Assembly: GCF_007991635.1 (NCBI RefSeq)
Contig: NZ_BJYS01000003.1
Span: 162,808 to 226,807, forward strand
Source of the DNA: Adhaeribacter aerolatus
Lineage (GTDB): Bacteria; Bacteroidota; Bacteroidia; Cytophagales; Hymenobacteraceae
Direction: 5' to 3'
Length of the DNA: 64,000 nucleotides
Shown: positions 62,367-64,000 of the stretch, piece by piece
How positions within the stretch are numbered: the stretch's first letter is position 1
Layout of the letters: every line of letters begins with the position of its first letter
Made by a program: the position numbers and the translations under genes
Notes under the pieces: model-generated
Seen by the model: the letters and a program-made list of their open reading frames with translations, nothing else
What the model was told of the DNA's origin: nothing
The model's database searches: none

Positions 62367-63902
62367 TTACGGCAATAAGGTATAATCCGGGAAGTTACCA
62401 GGTAGTTTCTCGTTAGCGGGGCCTTGCGTAACGGCGTAAACCAAATATTTACCGCCTACAAAACAGCCTTTCCAGCTTTGACCCAGACCACCAAAAGTTT
62501 CTTCTTTGTCGCCCCTACTTCTCACTTTATTAATACCCACTTTAAAAGAACGCAATTCCGATGCCATCCGCCCGGCTACTACCTTGTTGTCGGTAGCCAC
62601 CGACGATACCAGATTACCGTTAGAAACATTCATTTCGGCAATCATTTCATCTACGCTGTCTACCACCAGAATGGTATCTAAGGGGCCAAACGGTTCGTTG
62701 TAATACAGGTGGCTGCCCCGCGACACATTAAGCAGGGTGGCCGGGGCAAAGTAAGCCGAAATATCCTGGTTAGGCGTAAACATACTTTCATCCAGTTCGC
62801 CTTTGTATAACCCAATAGCGCCTTTGCCTAACGCATCGCCGTAGTACCCGCGCAATTCTTCTACTTTAGCCGTATTAATTAAGGGGCCAATATCTAATTT
62901 TGGCAACTCAGTTTGGCCTTCTTCTACCAATAGCGGATTACCTACTTTCAGAGATTTTATAGCCGGAATATACGTATCGAGGAATTTAGGGAATAATTCG
63001 CGCTGCACCACCCACCGCACGTAAGCCGTACAACGTTGTTTACCATACTCAAAGCCTTTTTTAATCTGTCCGGCCAATTCTTCCCAGTTATCATAATCCC
63101 AGATACCGTAGGCATTTACGCCTTCCATCTCCAACATATGCCGTTTGTGCGTATCTAACAAGCTCAGAGCAATTCCGCGGCCATGGCTTTTTCCGCCCAC
63201 GTAAGAAAGTGCCGATACTTCCTGGCAATGAATCAGGGCATCGCTCAACTCACCGCCCGAACCACTAATCAGTGAAACCGGAATACCGCACCGGCGGGCC
63301 AGCGCACAAGCCAATGATAAAGAAAATAAACCGCCATCAGTAGGAGTTTTAGCAATAACCGAGTTTCCGGCTAATGCTTGTACCAGCATGGCGTGCATCA
63401 ATACACTCATGGGGTAGTTCCAGGAAGCAATATTGCTAATCAGGCCCAGCGGTTTACGACCGGCCAGCATGCTGTCAATATTTTCGAGGTACCATTCTAC
63501 GCCGGTAATACACCGGTCTACGCTTACCATCGATTGCTGATAGGGTTTACCAATTTCCCAGGTAAGCAGGTACGCGAGTAACTGGCTGTTTTCTCTAAGC
63601 AGATCCAAACAGGCTTTTACTTTGTCTTTGCGGTTATCTAAACTTACTTTTTGCCAGCTATCGTACTCGGCGGCGGCCGCTTTTACCGCCTGGTAACCTT
63701 CGTGCAAACTGAGCATGGGTAATTTACCAAGCTCGGTACCATCAATGCTCGAAAAATAATGTCTACCCCGACCCGGGTTTTTCCACTCGCCGGCAATTAA
63801 ATTCAAGATTCTGCCTTCGTTATCGAATATTTCCGGCGTTACATTTTTTAGCTTTTTCAGCAAAACATCCCATGCTGCTTCGGGTAAAATAACTTTTGCC
63901 AT
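62367..63902 (-). CDS. Aldehyde dehydrogenase family protein
   Basis: A 511-residue NAD(P)-dependent dehydrogenase fold. SNIASWNYPMSVLMHAMLVQALAGNSVIAKTP is the cofactor region (near 155-185). The catalytic Cys is in YGKQRCTAYVRWVV (near residue 287), and the base Glu in LEMEGVNAYG (near 253). The usual ELGGK and GQxC motifs are altered (EMEG, GKQRC), so it belongs to a divergent branch; semialdehyde or unsaturated aldehyde substrates are possible. KEETFGGLGQSWKG near the end is also unusual. No adjacent pathway gene. Confidence 0.85.
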   Translation of the reverse strand: MAKVILPEAAWDVLLKKLKNVTPEIFDNEGRILNLIAGEWKNPGRGRHYFSSIDGTELGKLPMLSLHEGYQAVKAAAAEYDSWQKVSLDNRKDKVKACLDLLRENSQLLAYLLTWEIGKPYQQSMVSVDRCITGVEWYLENIDSMLAGRKPLGLISNIASWNYPMSVLMHAMLVQALAGNSVIAKTPTDGGLFSLSLACALARRCGIPVSLISGSGGELSDALIHCQEVSALSYVGGKSHGRGIALSLLDTHKRHMLEMEGVNAYGIWDYDNWEELAGQIKKGFEYGKQRCTAYVRWVVQRELFPKFLDTYIPAIKSLKVGNPLLVEEGQTELPKLDIGPLINTAKVEELRGYYGDALGKGAIGLYKGELDESMFTPNQDISAYFAPATLLNVSRGSHLYYNEPFGPLDTILVVDSVDEMIAEMNVSNGNLVSSVATDNKVVAGRMASELRSFKVGINKVRSRGDKEETFGGLGQSWKGCFVGGKYLVYAVTQGPANEKLPGNFPDYTLLP

Positions 63903-64000
63903 ATTTAAAAATTTTGTAATGTTTCGCGATTAAGGCGATGATTTAAAGAAGTTTATTGAAAATTCGTTTTTTTGTGATTAGTTAACCTATTGCGTTGTAA

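Noticed and set aside
1..64000. tRNA, rRNA, integrase, insertion sequence or prophage
   Set aside because: None was recognised on either strand. All long frames match chromosomal genes and no flanking direct repeats with a transposase were seen.

Overview
The window is chromosomal DNA from a member of the Bacteroidota, most likely a Cytophagales/Hymenobacteraceae-type bacterium. This is inferred from gene content: a gliding lipoprotein GldH, a secreted protein with a type IX secretion (T9SS) C-terminal sorting domain, a DUF2723 membrane protein, a GWxTD lipoprotein, the Bacteroidota-type GlmU-like enzyme, a Cys-rich RicT, a fused SecDF, type B L31, and promoters of the TTTG-N17-20-TANNTTTG type. 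No rRNA, tRNA, CRISPR array, phage or intact transposon was seen. Almost everything is core or housekeeping DNA.

Layout. 1-7.2 kb: aspartate kinase, enoyl-CoA hydratase, an orphan lipoprotein, a fused SpmA/SpmB-type membrane protein, a BioF-like PLP enzyme, a TPR protein and a bacilliredoxin. 7.3-13.2 kb: purD and recQ (minus), then kdsD-manC (plus, overlapping by one base). 13.3-20.9 kb: a small lipoprotein, rlmB, a GWxTD lipoprotein, a DUF2723 giant membrane protein, a T9SS cargo protein and birA. 20.9-25.7 kb: rsfS-ftsH-LUD protein-lpxH-secreted beta-propeller (plus). 25.9-30.2 kb: Zn alcohol dehydrogenase, ricT-gldH, and an EEP-family membrane protein. 30.4-32.6 kb: a cspA-type cold-shock gene divergent from a 568-residue Gly/Asn/Gln/Tyr/RGG-rich disordered protein. 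32.6-43.1 kb (all minus): NmrA-like SDR, lipoprotein propeller, HhH protein, an NSS transporter with a 48-residue membrane protein three bases downstream, rmlD-like, cyclophilin, hemC, holB-like, GlmU-like and rpmE2. 43.4-49.8 kb: a four-gene RND efflux operon. 50.4-59 kb: PRTase, alpha/beta hydrolase, decayed DNA, DUF1080 protein, rdgB, SRPBCC protein, udk, a small orphan and secDF. 59-64 kb: an inverted pair of REP-like hairpins, a CPA2 antiporter, a small orphan related to the pre-secDF orphan, and an aldehyde dehydrogenase.

The most unusual signal is not a gene. Several intergenic gaps (recQ/purD, holB/hemC, GlmU-like/holB, and the 3' end of purD) carry degenerate tandem arrays of exactly 7 or 8 bp period. 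They run into the flanking stop codon or start beside the next start codon, and the two ends of one gap are inverted copies of each other; the clearest case is a perfect 34-bp inverted pair 115 bp apart. The second is the prion-like/RGG protein beside the cold-shock gene. The third is the unlisted 48-residue partner of the NSS transporter.
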